64,000 bases of DNA from Davidsoniella eucalypti (GCA_004009845.1 RMBW01000103.1:47738-111737); one strand, 5' to 3'. Numbered from the stretch's first letter, positions 13,762 to 26,320 are shown. Made by a program: numbers and translations. Notes: generated from the letters alone by a model not told the origin.

Positions 13762-13769
13762 TGACGTCA
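13762..13769. promoter_or_regulatory. CRE/ATF-type site TGACGTCA
   Basis: A perfect 8-base palindrome matches the consensus of CREB/ATF bZIP factors, which in fungi include Atf1/AtfA-type stress regulators. It lies about 340 bases upstream of the NAD kinase start and 355 upstream of the PfkB kinase start. One match can occur by chance, but placement in a divergent promoter favours function. Confidence 0.45.
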
Positions 13770-13924
13770 TTCCCCGATCTCCAAGGAAAAAGAAAAGCAA
13801 GCGGCTTCTTTTACGGTTTCTGCGCATATTAACCGTCCCCGGAAATACTATAGCAAGCCCATATCGCGTTGTTGGTTAGAACATGTTCGAAACCTCGTCA
13901 TTAAACACCATCAAGCCAACTTGA

Positions 13925-13939
13925 ACCGGAACCTCCGGT
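13925..13939. promoter_or_regulatory. Inverted repeat ACCGG-N5-CCGGT
   Basis: The two half-sites contain CGG and CCG triplets separated by five bases, the kind of inverted CGG pair bound by Zn2Cys6 factors. It sits about 170 bases upstream of the NAD kinase start. A Zn2Cys6 gene lies 2.3 kb further on, but nothing ties that protein to this site. Confidence 0.35.
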
Positions 13940-14106
13940 CCTTTGACCTTATTAGACAAATCAAAGAGAATACTATTTTGCCTCACAACACCAGCATAGC
14001 AAGATACTGCTTGGCCATGCATCCAGAAGTCTTATAACAATCTATTACTCCCCTATAAACGCTATTTCGGCCGGCTTATATTGCTATATCCTCGCTGTCT
14101 TACACT

Positions 14107-16058
14107 ATGGACGGTCCATCTTGTGAGCTGGACGAACGGAGCGACGGCGACGATGTTGTCGAGGTAAACACCAATTATGTATTGCTAAATCTTGACCTAT
14201 GATTGGAAACTGACTGGCCGACTTTTAGGTTCAATTCGACACGCGGAACGCCTACCGTCGTAAGAGCTCCATGATAGCCTCTGAACACACAGATCCGACC
14301 TCTCTAAACGAACTTCGTCGCCGTCGCGAACATAGCCGTACAGTTGGCAGTGATGAAGCTTGCCTCCGAGCAATCACTCAGGAACTTAGCAACACCTCAA
14401 TCGCCGAAGATACCGAGGAAAACACAGACGAGCAGCCAGAGTCTCATGCCGAGCAGGTGGAGGCCCAGGCCGAAGCTGTAGTCAAGGAAGAGGTGGAAAC
14501 AGGGGACATCCAAGGGGCGAAAAGAGCAGAGGAAGGTGGCGCAGGAAGTTCGCGTGATGATGGTTCGCCGCCCTCCCGTGTGATTTTGTATCCGAGAGAA
14601 TGTTCCGGCCAGGAAGATGAACAGGCCTGGGTGGGCGCCATGCGCAAGCGGGGAGGACCACAACCAGCCGACCTCAAGAGCAACGTGCATCCTATAGTTG
14701 CCGATGGCCCCGATGGCCCCGAAGGCCGCAAACCCACCAACAGCCACAAGGCCGTCGTCTCCGAGATTCTCGTGCCGGCTGGCACATACGACGTGCGGAA
14801 TGCGCCATCGACCGAGCTCAACAGCCGCCACCTCACCAAGAAACAACTGACCGACATGGTCTGGGGCGTCCGGGAACTATCGCGTCGACTAGGCAGTGTG
14901 CGCATCAAGGCGCGCGTACGCTCCATCTTCGTACTAACCAAGATCCACGATGTTGCTCTGATAACCCACACGCGCACCCTGATCCACTGGCTACTACACC
15001 CGGACCGGCGCGCACGCTACGTCGTCTACGTCGAGGATACCCTACTAGCCGCTCATCGGCGGTTCGATGCTGCCGGCCTGCGCGCCGAGCTAGCCCAGTT
15101 GCACGCAGATGCTGGGAACGATGCGGCTGCTGCTGAGGTGCGCGATGCCGATCATGGTCGCTTGCGCGCCTGGACATCCGAGCAGTGTCGTGCGAAGCCC
15201 GAGACGTTTGATTTTTGCATCACTCTCGGCGGAGATGGCACCGTGCTATATGCCGGCTGGCTATTCCAGCGCGTTGTCCCGCCCGTGATCTCGTTCGCGC
15301 TGGGCAGTCTCGGCTTCTTGACCAAGTTTGACTTTGCCCAGTTTCAGGACACTCTGGGCACTGCCTTTGTCAAGGGTGTCGTTGTTAGTCTTCGTTTACG
15401 CTTCGAGTGTACTGTGATGCGCTCGCGTGCGCGTCGCCAGCTTCCAGCGGGCGAGCAGCAGGACATAATGCTGGAGGAGCTACAGCGCCGCGATCTGGTT
15501 GAAGAGCTGGTTGACGAGGAACATGCCAATGCATACACGCATCGTCCTGATGGCTCGTATGATATCCTGAATGAGGTCGTTGTCGACCGCGGTCCCAATG
15601 CCACCATGTCAACAACCGAGATCTTTGGCGATAACGAACACTTCACCACTGTGTTGGCCGACGGCGTCTGCGTGAGCACACCTACGGGTAGCACGGCGTA
15701 TAACCTCGCGGCTGGTGGCTCTCTGTGCCATCCAGACAACCCTGTCATGCTTGTAACCTCCATATGTGCCCACGCCCTGTCTTTCCGGCCCATCATCCTA
15801 CCAGACACAATTGTGTTGCGTATAGGTGTTCCATATACAGCACGCGCTAGCTCATGGGCATCCTTTGATGGCCGTGATCGCGTGGAGCTACTTCCAGGCG
15901 ACTACGTCACAATCAGCGCTAGCCGGTATCCGTTTGCTTCGGTCTTGGCAGATGGCACTGGCCGGAGCCAGGACTGGGTCAATAGCATCAGAGGAAAGCT
16001 AGGATGGAATTCTCGGCATAGGCAAAAGGTCTTTGATAGTTGGGAAACAGAAGATTGA
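14107..16058 (+). CDS. NAD kinase (ATP-NAD kinase, Utr1-like)
   Basis: Phosphorylates NAD (and in Utr1-like members NADH) to make NADP(H), probably in the cytosol. Exon 1 is 14107-14163 and exon 2 is 14229-16058; the 65-base GTAAAC...TAG intron is phase 0, giving 628 residues. The ATG at 14107 is preferred over the internal ATG at 14271 because the first exon continues in frame across a clean junction. The N-terminal 140 residues are acidic and low-complexity. The kinase domain has LGGDGTVLY with GGDGT at about 353-357, then LNEVVVDRG, and a TPTGSTAYNLAAGG segment that binds substrate. These are the diagnostic NAD-kinase motifs. No mitochondrial presequence is evident. It is divergent from the PfkB kinase and convergent with the Zn2Cys6 gene. 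Confidence 0.93.
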
Positions 16059-16443
16059 GATCATAGAGGCTCTAAGAAACATTGCCTTGGTTTTCCATGT
16101 GAATGTACGTGTATATATATTATAAGATGATAGACATGAATGAATAAAAAAAAAGTAAAATAAAAACTTGAGACATATCTGGTACATTATAGACTATCAT
16201 AACACATGCATAGAAAATACATCTCGTCGTGAAATCGACCTACGTAGCCTGGGTGGTGTCGTCCTCTAGGCCGTCTATTGTAGAAAAGAAAGAGATGACG
16301 CAGCTGAGAAAGACTCAAAAAGAAGAGAATTAAAAAGAAGATAATCAAAAAGGAGATAATCAAAATAGATAGATGTATGACAATCATCTCGATGAAAGGT
16401 GCTGTAATATGGGGAATGAATATTGTAGGTTTAGGGAGATAGG

Positions 16444-18922
16444 TCACCATGTGATATACTGGTAACGATACTTCTGGTCGTTTGTACCTGGCATCTTTCC
16501 TCGGGTGCCAAGCGTTAGATTGGCAAAGCGTTCGCGTAAGCAGAAATCAACAGATTGGACCATAAAGCGTTTACTATCTGGTATGCGTTCTTCAGGGACT
16601 TTAGGAGCAGCACTAGGCTGATATGGGTATACGTCTATTGGAGCCTGTAGTGATGGAGAAGTTGCACTGAATGCAGGTTCTGATGTTGGGAGTACTGGAG
16701 GTGCACCGTTTGAGATTCCGAAGGGCATACTTGGGGGTACAGACACCGGGATTGTATCGTCTACAAAAATACCCAGATCAACTGTTGCTGTCATGTCCTG
16801 CTCGAAAGGAAACGCTGCCATGGCATCGAACTGGCTCTGTGGTGATCCATCCTGGAACACTGGTGCTAGCGGGGCAGAGGGGGAAGAAGACGGCGTTGAG
16901 CCTGCCGTTGGCATTGGCTGCTGGGGAATTGGCTGTGGGGACGGAGATCCATCACCGAGGTCGCTAAGATCGTAGACCCGAGAGCCGAACTGATCATCTT
17001 CCTCGACCATGGCAACATATTCACCAATGCGTGCTGAGAGTTGACTGTCCCACATGCCTTCACGACGGGCACTACTTTGTAGAAGCTGGATAGCCCGGCG
17101 ACGAATGATAGGGTGACGGCATTTTGTGGCTACTACATATAGCGGTGGTACTATTCCGAGATCTGCGCTGAAGCTGGGCTTGATGTGGCATGCAGTCCAT
17201 GAGTTCGTAGCACCAGGCAAGCGATGAGGACAGTTGCTCGGATCCGGACACCGGGCCGCCATAGCTCTACGTTCTTCATCACCAACGACTTCAACAGCTA
17301 AGCCCACAATGTTCTCGAAGAAGTGTTCCCATTTGTCAAACCCAGACTCTTGTGACTCAAACGTCATGAGGAACAATGCAGTGGTCATCAAATGTGTCAT
17401 CTTAAGAGCTGCAATACCAGCCTTTTCTTGGTGTGTCACACCCGGAGCAAATCGACCATGAAGAATCTCTTCGTAAGCAAGGCCCCAGTCTTCCAGCTGG
17501 TTGGCGAACTTCATACCGTACTGCAGAGTTTGGAAGGAAAGAAGGCCCATAGGTGCTGACTTCCCGGCTTGCTGCATAGCAAAGAATCGCTCAGTGAAGT
17601 GGAAGATGGATTCCAGGTTCTTGTCCCAAATTATGCGAGCCTCGATAAGTGAGTTGAAGCGTTTTGGCATTTGGATATGTTTCCTTGGTGGTTCATTCAT
17701 GGGTGGCGACGATCCATCTGAGTTTGGTGAGCTACCGGCCGTGTTGCCAGCACCAAGTAATCTGATAACGTAGGGCTCTGGGAAGTGGAAAGCCATGTCA
17801 TAAGATTTGGCTTGGATAGCAAGACGAGTGAACATTTGTATCAGCTCATCTTCAACGGGCTCTTCGCCACTAGACCAGAACTGTTGTCGCCGCTGCTCAC
17901 GTAATCGCTCCAGCAGCTCGATGCCAGCCTGAATGTGCTTGATGGCCTGCTTGTGGTCGCCTACAAATGAGTCGAAGCATGCTAGAAGTACACTGCCCAT
18001 GAGCTTTACACGACACGAAAAGTCATCCTCTCTTGTCGCTAGCATATAGCTCATAGCATCGCTATATTTCTTGACGGCAATAGCCCAATGGGACAAGGCG
18101 TTTGACTTTGTTCGGGTAGTATTTCCATTAGATGGCGATCCAGGCGGTGATGCAGAGTTTTGCTCAAGAGTTTTATATAGTGCACCAAGGGCTACAACGG
18201 CATGGCGGATAGCAGGCGACGTTTCACACTCGCGCAGAACCGACTGGCTCCAAAATACCGAATCAAAATAGCCAGACAACTCACAGGCGGTCTGAGTGCG
18301 GAAGAGCTGGAAATACAAGTAGTCGTTCCCCTGGAATTGCAATGCTTGCGGCACTGGTTTCCACGTGGCGGGCGTAGACAGAATCGACTCAGGGGTTAAG
18401 CGGCGCTGTGCCTTTTGCGCACGGCGCGGCGGTAGAGTGATAGGCCCCCGTGTAACAGGGAAAGGTAGTGGCTTTTTAGAAATTGCCGCGAAAGCAAGCC
18501 CGGGAAGAGAGGCTGCTGCCGAAGACGCAATGGATATAGGCCCCATGGCTATCAAGGGTTTCGGGGCGATAGAAATCACTTCATGTGAGCGAGCACTGCG
18601 TGCTGGGGCGGGATATCCAGCACATGGTTTCCGTGATCGCGTGCACTGCGTGCATGCCGGCCGTTTCTCGTCGCATTTTATGCGGCGTTGTCTATGTTAC
18701 AGCAAGGTTAGCCGTCTACAATGTTGTCGAGAGGACGGGTGGCTTGGAAAACGCCTCTGGCAAAAAGACCCAACAAAATATAGCAGAGGGGCTCGATATC
18801 AGGTATACTTACTTGCAGTTGCTGCAGCCCGTCTTCACCTTGGGTTTGCTGGTACGCATACGCTTCGGCTTTTCTGCTGCGTTAAAGCCATCGTCTGGTG
18901 GGTGAGGTGCAGAGTTCATCAT
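16444..18922 (-). CDS. Zn2Cys6 transcription factor with fungal-specific domain
   Basis: Predicted nuclear DNA-binding regulator. Exon 1 is 18922-18813 and exon 2 is 18691-16444, joined over a 121-base GTAAGT...TAG intron that splits a Lys codon inside the zinc cluster; the product is 785 residues. The cluster is GCSNCKQRRIKCD...CTQC...C with six Cys at 33, 36, 43, 50, 53 and 60 (spacing 2-6-6-2-6), preceded by a basic stretch. The rest resembles the fungal-specific transcription factor domain of the PF11951 type, starting around LFRTQTACELSGYFDSVFW. The C-terminal third is Pro/Ser-rich, likely an activation region. An intron inside the zinc cluster is common in this family. Target genes are unknown; the convergent NAD kinase is not evidence of a target. 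Confidence 0.9.
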
Positions 18923-21900
18923 GTGTTTCGAGTGTAGGCGCCCCAAAAGAGTTAAATAGAAAGCTCGCAATAGCGTTTAATCTCATACGCCAGCCCGGGA
19001 ACCCAAACCAAACTAGCAATTGCCGGTAGTGCTTGTTTTTTCTTTTGCTTTGCTTTGGTGCAATACTGTGTGGAACGACGCGCTGTGTCAAGGAAAAAAG
19101 GTGGAAAGATATCGAAGTCTGGGATGGTCGGTAAAGAGCTCGTATTTGAATCAATCAGAAGCAAGAGTTCAAAGAACTCCCCAGGGACAAGGAGCGAGAT
19201 GGCGTTTCCAACAGTTTCCTTTCTTCCTCCTCTGTTCCTACGCAAAGACGGAAGAATGCTGACCAAACTAGGCTTGTTCTCGGCTATAGATATGCCTCGA
19301 TCGTTGCTGGAACAAATTAAGTCGATCAAATGCGGCACTAGCAAAAGAAAAATAGAAACGTGCTTGTCGATGTGATGTAAGGCAGCCAAGCTAGTGGTTA
19401 TTTGATGGCAAGCAAGCTAGATCACTTCCGCATAGAGATGGCTATGGCAAACCGAACCAAGGTTCTTTTTTGCTAGTTTGGAGGGACCAACAAGACCCGG
19501 CTGTCTTGCTTCTTTTTTAGTGTGTGTTGATTTGGAAAACAGGGACTCAGGCACTTAAAGTGGGGAGTGACGGAGATAGTGCTATAAATGCTATGTTATA
19601 GGGATAGGAGGTCTACAAGAAGGCGGTCAGTCAAGTCCAGAATGTACGTTACATGTCCTTCGCCATACGACAAGCATTCACATCCCCTGGTTGAGCTGCA
19701 ATTCAAGGCCTCTCCCTCAGAGAAACCTCTCGTTCTTCTTCTCATTCGAGCAGGGCAATATACTCACTAGTGGAGATAGGAAAAACAACCAAAAAAAGGA
19801 TCGATTGGTATGAAGCGCAGCTGATTGATATCTCTGTCGGACAGATAATCCCAGCTCCATGTGCCGATGAGCACTTCGAGGGTGATGAGACAAATTAGAT
19901 AAGAACTTCTAGTGTCCTCTCGCTGTGATGTGATGGATGCGTTAGCACACTCGTTCGAGTCCAAAGTGATAATGATCGTAGTAGTAATAGCGACTGGGCC
20001 ATCCTATTCAATTGCAGCTGTCAGTCACTATAAGCGAGCCGAAAGAGGAGCTCGAGGGGAGGTGAGAAGAGAGCGTTGCAACCACAGTCCGAAATAGGAC
20101 TAGCGCCATCAAAGGATGGTTCTTTGATGTTGTATATGCAGTTCGTGTGGTGAACTTACACATATGCATGAGTGATATTGATGCGACGGGTATGATGTAC
20201 AATTCAAGATACCACCCAGATGATGCAGAAAGATACGTGTCTAGACCGAACTCTCCCCAGAAAAGAAAGAAAAGAAGACGGCGCCGATCGTTTGGAAACC
20301 GGTGTCTTTTATAGTCGTGCCAGATGACATATAGTTCAGAACCTAGATATCCAACGATCAATGTTCAGAACGTTCAAAGAACCGAAGGCGCTAATCGTTA
20401 GCTTCGTTAGCAGTGAAGGCTGAAAATCACCGATGCCCAGATGCTACGGAACCAATCATATAGATCCCGTTTTAGTGTACTCTGGAATGGCCAAAGAGAG
20501 ATAGACTAGGCACATGGCATTATTTCTCCTCTTTGATCTAACCACGCATTCTAGGGGCAATGCTGCCGTATATGTAGAACTAGAGATGTTGTTATCGATT
20601 CAGCCTTAAGGATGCAAGAATACGACAGAACAGGTCGCGTAGTAGTCGAAAACAAGAGGTCCTGCTGACTAGAATAGTAGCTGTTTTAGGCTCGATTCAG
20701 GGGGGGTAGGATGGATAATGTAAGCTTAAAGCTATACAACTCCAAAAGGTGGCCGGTGATCAAAATAAACTTATAGTGAGGAATCAAGTGGTAGACGGTG
20801 CTGAAAATGCTTCCTATAGAAAATATAGCCGCCTATTCAGTAGGCCAAGGGTCTTCCGTCAACAGCAACTGCAGAATTGTGGTATGTCGAATATAGTTGT
20901 ATGTTTTAAGTCAAAGGGTCTCCACGAGGTGAACAAAGTCGGTGTTTTATCGGCTAAAGTTCTTTATCAATACAATCAAAGTCCAGGATGGTAACAAAAC
21001 TTCATCACAAACTTGCAGCAACACAGAATAAGCTAGCAAAATATGCCTCGGTGAGGTAAGTGGCAGCCCCAACCGAAGTTGTAGCGAATGCGAAAAGGAC
21101 AGAAGATGATGCCCGGTGACGATAGACTGAGAAGATGAGGGAACAAGTCTACCAACCCGAGAAAAGAGAAGATAATGATGGCAGACGATCCGATTATAAG
21201 AACATATTAAAGGTTCATCGTCCGGAGGAATATGTTCACTTCAAGGTCGTAGGATGGCTCACGGAAGCGAGCTTCAAGAAGCAAGAAACTAGCCGCCCAG
21301 AGCTCTGCTTGGAATGCATACCAAGTAGTACTATAATAGCACGAGGTATTTGGTTCAAATCCAGCTGGGGCAAAACTACTACTAAAGTCCACTATGTTTA
21401 TGGTAGTGCGTCTGAGGGTTTGAGCAGCCTCTCCACTCACGAAGTTCAAAAGGTAGATAGATGCCAGGCAGTGACTATACTGGAGTGTTTATAATACAAG
21501 GGGCGAATAGCATATAACGAAACCATAGCAAATGTTCTGTATCTCAGCACCTTTAGTATCAGTTCAGGGTTGTGTGTGTATCTTAGGATACCGAGGTGCT
21601 ACATAGCTATTAAAGCTCCAGTTCCACCTTAATAAAAAATGAATTTATAAAAAACAAAAGCACAAGAGGTAGTCGTACCGCTCAAGCGAATGCTACTAGT
21701 AGAAGGAAGTAGACGAACAAACACCTTCACCATCACACTAAATCATGCGGCTTCGCCCGCCAGAATTTTAGGCCGGCTGGGAAAAGACTGCGTACCTCAT
21801 TTTACCTCGGTCCTCGTGATTCAGCCGATACCAGCAGCTTCAAATACTACAGCAGGTGGTAAGAGACCGTGTGCAAGTTACTGTGCTCCATTTTAAGCGA

Positions 21901-23647
21901 TGCCTTAGCATAGAATCATTACTATGGCGCAGTCGAGTAGAGAGTAACTGATTCTCTTCGCTCCAATATACAGACTATAGAGGCAAGAGCGGCAAACTCC
22001 ATCTCATATGCTCATTTCCACATTCCATGCAAACACAAGTGTGTTGTATGTATAGTGTTGATTCAAAATGCTTGTCTGCAAGGCCCCGAAACAAGTTTCT
22101 AATCGCCTTCTCTCCTCTTCTCGTCTCTTTCATGTGTACGCCTCATTTCCTGTTGTATCTGTATGCTGTGTAATCATGAGGAGTCACCTATGCAGTAGTA
22201 TACTGCTATCGGTACCAATATGAATTTCAGCAAGACTTATTCCCCTCCGTCTCAAGCATATATTTATTATGCTGCTACACAGACGCAATTCAGTCTCGAG
22301 CATCTGTTCATGTCTATCTAGAAGAATCTAGTGTCTTGATACGTGCGAATTAGCAATAAAATAGCGCTTGCGCCATAAAAATCTCATTTTCCCTATGGTG
22401 GCTACTTAGAATTAATTATACCTTTCCCTTATTACGCCCTATAGGGTAACATAACACGTCAGTTTAATGTGAATATAGCCACAAGATGGGGGATGTGTTA
22501 ATGCCCGCCTTAGTACAGCCTAACTCGCTTGAGGAGTGTGGCGTGTCAAGTATTTGAGTTTTTTAGGCTAGTTACAGAAACATCTTACTACCATTATTGT
22601 CCAATAGTGCTCACCTGAGCTTGCCGTAGCGCCCGGAATTTCAAATGTTGACTATCGGATTTGGAATGTATTCCAAGTTTGCCTCCCGGTCAAATTGACC
22701 TGTGGGTATCGAGTATCTGTCCCATAATCGAGTACAAAGTGGGTATTGTTATCTTAGGCCTGCAACCAGATAAATTAGAGACGGCCATATCTAACAGCCA
22801 CGTCACAGCCCCGATGTACGGATCTTCTCCGGCGCTGTTATTTGCAATTGCACGACCGCTGTGAATTGTCAATGATTTCCAATGGAATTTTCTTCGATCA
22901 GTCCATCATCCACGTATAAGAGCAGTGAGCGGGAATAGCCATCACAGCGCATCTTGGGCCAAACCCTGTCTCCTTGTGTTACCGAATACCTTCCTTCAGT
23001 GTTCCTGTGATCCATCAGAGCTCGTTTATCTTTTAAGGTCTTACCCCAATAACAGTGTGCATTCCACGGTTTTCATTCTTCTTCTTCCAACGCTATTCTG
23101 GTTAATATATTCGTGTCCAGGTCACATTGTTTGTTCCCGTGTTCCGATCCTTCCTAGCTTCAGAATTATCACCTTCTGCAAGTAACACATACTGCTCTAC
23201 TATTTGATGTATATGTGTATACAATATCTAGTGGTTATATACCATAGCCGCGAGCACATATTTCATTCGTATCATCTGTCGTTAATATCTGTATAAAGAA
23301 AACTAGAGGCAACATACGTCGAGTATAGCTTTCCATGAGTAAAGTCTGTGGTACATAGGATGGTGGAAGTGTTACGTAGGTTTATAAACTTAACACTGTT
23401 CCTATCTTCCTAAATACGCATGAGCTAGGGTTAAACAAATATAGGGTTATAATTATTTTACAAAAAAAGTTCGGTATGACAAATCCCAATCAATTATCAC
23501 ATGCAATTAATCAAAACGGTAAACCAAGTTCGACCAGTTCATGTGCTGTTAAGCCAAATTCCAAATTACTAAGCTATAAAACTACATTAAATAGCCCTAC
23601 ACATATCATCTCGACACCCCTCTTATCATATCAATCGAGTTCCAATC
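18923..23647. other. Intergenic stretch with repeat copy, no supported gene
   Basis: About 4.7 kb with no open frame above about 145 codons and no recognised domain. The first part is the promoter of the Zn2Cys6 gene. A dispersed repeat copy lies at 21487-21640. A tRNA-like B box (GGTTCAAATCC, 21352-21362) occurs just upstream of it without a foldable tRNA. The last kilobase is AT-rich. Confidence 0.55.
21487..21640 (+). repeat. Dispersed repeat, copy 2
   Basis: Same orientation and block order as the copy near 5.73 kb, but lacking about 75 bases near its start. The shared blocks run from GTTTATAATACAAGG to TTCCACCTTAATAAAAA. Several differences from copy 1 are transitions (G to A, C to T), compatible with neutral decay or RIP. 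No coding content. Confidence 0.8.
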
Positions 23648-24178
23648 ATGTCCTCTGACGCCGGTCAACCCATCCCCGGCGAAGCGAAGACCGACACGCC
23701 GCCGTGGCTACACACCTCAGCTATAGTCTTAGCAGCTGCATCTGGAATCGGGATACTCCTACCGCCGCGCCGGTTCGACATGCGCCTCCTGGCACTTAGC
23801 ACAACATTTTCACTCTCTACCAGTCAACTAGCCTACGACTACACGGGAAAGTCCATCATTGAGCGGTTCAGCAGCCGCATGGAAGCGCTGGGAGCTATCG
23901 GTACACCCGAACTAAGCGATCGCGCGAAGGAAGTCAAACGGTTACTGCGCGAGGACAAGTTACGCAATATGACCGACGCACAGCGGGCAGAAGAATTGGC
24001 GCAGAACAAGAATCGGAACATACTGAAGAAACTTTGGCTGGGTGAGGAGGGCGAAGACTGGAAGGAAAAGCGCCTGGAGGATGACCGTAAGGCTCTCGAG
24101 GAAGGAAAAGGCATCTCGGGAATCATTATGGATCAAATATCGGAGGTATTCAGTGGAAAAAGCAACAAGGACGAGTAG
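23648..24178 (+). CDS. Small conserved-type fungal membrane protein, function unknown
   Basis: An intronless frame of 176 residues. After a polar N-terminus of about 20 residues there are two likely membrane segments: about 25-40 (SAIVLAAASGIGILL) and about 46-60 (LLALSTTFSLSTSQLAY), separated by PPRRFDMR. The rest is a long charged, probably helical tail rich in Lys, Arg and Glu (about 90-165). Similar short fungal proteins are sometimes labelled 'rhomboid family membrane protein' in databases, but no rhomboid catalytic Ser or His motif is visible, so I do not assign that activity. It is convergent with the minus-strand gene ending at 24527. Confidence 0.75.
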   Translation: MSSDAGQPIPGEAKTDTPPWLHTSAIVLAAASGIGILLPPRRFDMRLLALSTTFSLSTSQLAYDYTGKSIIERFSSRMEALGAIGTPELSDRAKEVKRLLREDKLRNMTDAQRAEELAQNKNRNILKKLWLGEEGEDWKEKRLEDDRKALEEGKGISGIIMDQISEVFSGKSNKDE

Positions 24179-24526
24179 ATCGTCGTCTCGGATATGTATC
24201 ATCTTGTAGCAGTGTGCCTTGTTTCTGCTTTCAAGCTGCTGCGGTGTCTTAGGCTTACACTTCTGCTCTTGATCTTTCTCTCTCTTCTTTGGCTCCTTCA
24301 TAACTACTGAGCCCTGTGTGGTTCCTGTACGATATACGAGTAGACTGCAGCATGATTTTCTATCATGTGTCATCTACTACTGGCTGACTGCGGTGTATAT
24401 TAGTTTTGTTGTCCTACCGGACTGGAAGTGATTTCTAAATACTACGAAATTTGGCAGTATCTGAATGTGGTCTTACGGTTGAATGATATAACTATCTAGT
24501 GCTATGTATATTCGATTTCATGCAAG
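24179..24526. other. Convergent intergenic segment
   Basis: About 350 bases between two convergent stop codons. It presumably holds both 3' untranslated regions. No further feature is visible. Confidence 0.5.
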
Positions 24527-25237
24527 CTACTGGCGACTCCGGCGCCTGCCTGTCATCTTCTTTTTATTCCGTGGTGGTTTTGTGATAGCTTGAGGCTTAA
24601 TTCTTCCACTCGCCCACATGAGTGGCTTGCCATTCTTCCGATTTATCAATTTCACTGAAGCCTTTTCTTGTGCGCTAACTGCTGAGGCTGCCTTGGCATC
24701 TGAAGATGCAATCCACCGCTCCAACTTCTCCTTCACTTCCTCTGTATCGGAGGCATTTGGACTAAGACCTCGTTTTTTACGAAGGGCTACCCTTTGCTTC
24801 TCTATCCGTACGAGTCTACGTCTTTCTTGACGGTTATGTTCGTAGATCTTATGAGGTTTCTGTTCATCAGCCAGCTCTGTGATGATGTGATCATTAGTTT
24901 TGACTGGTGTTGTATCGATATCAAAATCCGAGTTCTCTGATACCGCTATACTTTTGGCATCGTCGGAACCATTAGCATATGCCTTGATAACTCCGATAGC
25001 CTCCCTCCCTTCATCTTCTGATAAATCTCCTAAGGGTATAGAGACGAGCACATCGAGATCGGTATCGGGTGCGTCCGACTTTTTAAACTCATCACTTGGC
25101 CTCTCAAGTTTGCGATCACACGTTTCGTTCAACGCAGATGACGTACTAAACCCATTGTGCAATTGTGAATACAACTTAGGGTCCATTCGGTCCCTGAAGG
25201 ACGTACGAATTCGGTAACTAGACATGACGCAATACAT
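24527..25237 (-). CDS. Hypothetical basic protein, unrecognised
   Basis: Single-exon frame of 236 residues (232 if the second ATG at 25225 is used; its MSSYRIR context is equally likely). The first half is polar and acidic. A charged, probably helical segment follows around 125-160 (HNRQERRRLVRIEKQRVALR). The C-terminus is strongly basic (KKKMTGRRRSRQ), which would suit nuclear or nucleolar location or nucleic-acid contact. There are no membrane segments and no named domain. The length and the lack of a competing long frame support a real gene. Confidence 0.6.
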   Translation of the reverse strand: MYCVMSSYRIRTSFRDRMDPKLYSQLHNGFSTSSALNETCDRKLERPSDEFKKSDAPDTDLDVLVSIPLGDLSEDEGREAIGVIKAYANGSDDAKSIAVSENSDFDIDTTPVKTNDHIITELADEQKPHKIYEHNRQERRRLVRIEKQRVALRKKRGLSPNASDTEEVKEKLERWIASSDAKAASAVSAQEKASVKLINRKNGKPLMWASGRIKPQAITKPPRNKKKMTGRRRSRQ

Positions 25238-26320
25238 ACGACAGTACGCTGGTGATTCCGGTTTTCTAAATGTCCATTAGCACTAAGTCAGGTAGGCAAT
25301 TATAAACTATATGGCATTTATACACACTATTATGATGTCCTCTCCTCAGCCCTTGGTCAAGGATACAGACAGTAAGGCCGTACAGAAACTAATGAGTTTC
25401 GATATTTCTATCTCCAGAGATGATAGGCAGAGTAAGCCGATAGAGGAAATAGATGATATTCTTCCGATAAGATCTTTTGTTGATATGTACTGATTGTTCC
25501 TAAATTGACAGAGTTTGAATATAAATATCCAGAATATGAATGATCTTAAAATATATCTTTCTAGATCGTCAAAAATGGTAGAAAGTTGTCTCTCATCACA
25601 TAGAGACATCAACAGGGTTAGCTCCACTCAGACTTTTCAATCATATATTAGGGTTATGGGTGCGCCGCCATTCGCTATTGAACCTTTACTCAAAAATTTC
25701 CCCATCAAAATATTAGGAAAAACTATTTATCTACAGTTTGACCCCCAAAAAACTATAATACACACCATGATGAATCTAGATATAAATTTTAATAACCCAG
25801 TAGTATCATTATGAGCTTATCTGGCTATCATTCTTCAAGAACAACTTACACTAGTGATGACTTATCTCTATATTCCATAATCTATAGGTATTGAGGATGA
25901 TTATCCAATGAATAGAAATTACCATTTAAGACTTAGATATCTTGATAGCGGCATAACCCGAAACGCCATTTTTTGACATGTTTCATTGAAACCTACATAT
26001 TGTAACCTCGACTAATGAGTCCCCGCTTACGAACCAAAACTTCAGAGCTGCTGCTATCTTTCAGAGTATCATCACTGACTGAGTAGTCATTATTGCGATA
26101 TCAATAGTCCGAGCTCAATATTGATTGAGTCAAGCTTACTATTTGCCTGCTAGCGCAGTGACTCAGTCGGGTTTCGCTTGTGACTGAAATCCGATAAAGC
26201 TACGAACAGCTAGACCATATAAAAGCATCCCACTCCCGGTAGTTTAGCCGTTGTATACTATCTTGGGTATTCTTAGGCTTGTGTTCATCACCATTCTACC
26301 TATATACTATACATCCAATC
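25238..26320. other. AT-rich intergenic stretch
   Basis: About 1.1 kb. Two adjacent plus-strand frames (25311-25493 and 25515-25814) encode unrecognised low-complexity peptides in AT-rich DNA and may be relics of a decayed gene or element. The last 300 bases are the likely promoter of the following aminotransferase. Confidence 0.4.

Larger units (their letters stand above)
13409..14106. promoter_or_regulatory. Divergent promoter, PfkB kinase / NAD kinase
   Basis: About 700 bases separate the two divergent start codons, so both genes probably draw on this segment. It has a perfect CRE/ATF palindrome TGACGTCA at 13762-13769 and an inverted repeat ACCGG-N5-CCGGT at 13925-13939. Both are plausible factor sites, and binding is inferred only. 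The segment otherwise looks like ordinary non-coding DNA. Confidence 0.5.

Noticed and set aside
14444..14977. Long minus-strand frame of 177 codons inside the NAD kinase
   Set aside because: It is antisense to a strongly supported kinase exon with no motifs of its own; GC-rich coding DNA makes such shadows. The same holds for 14397-14846 and 15344-15808.
19935..19955. tRNA suspected from a GTTCGAGTCC word
   Set aside because: The flanking bases do not form a T-arm stem and no A box or acceptor stem can be placed around it.
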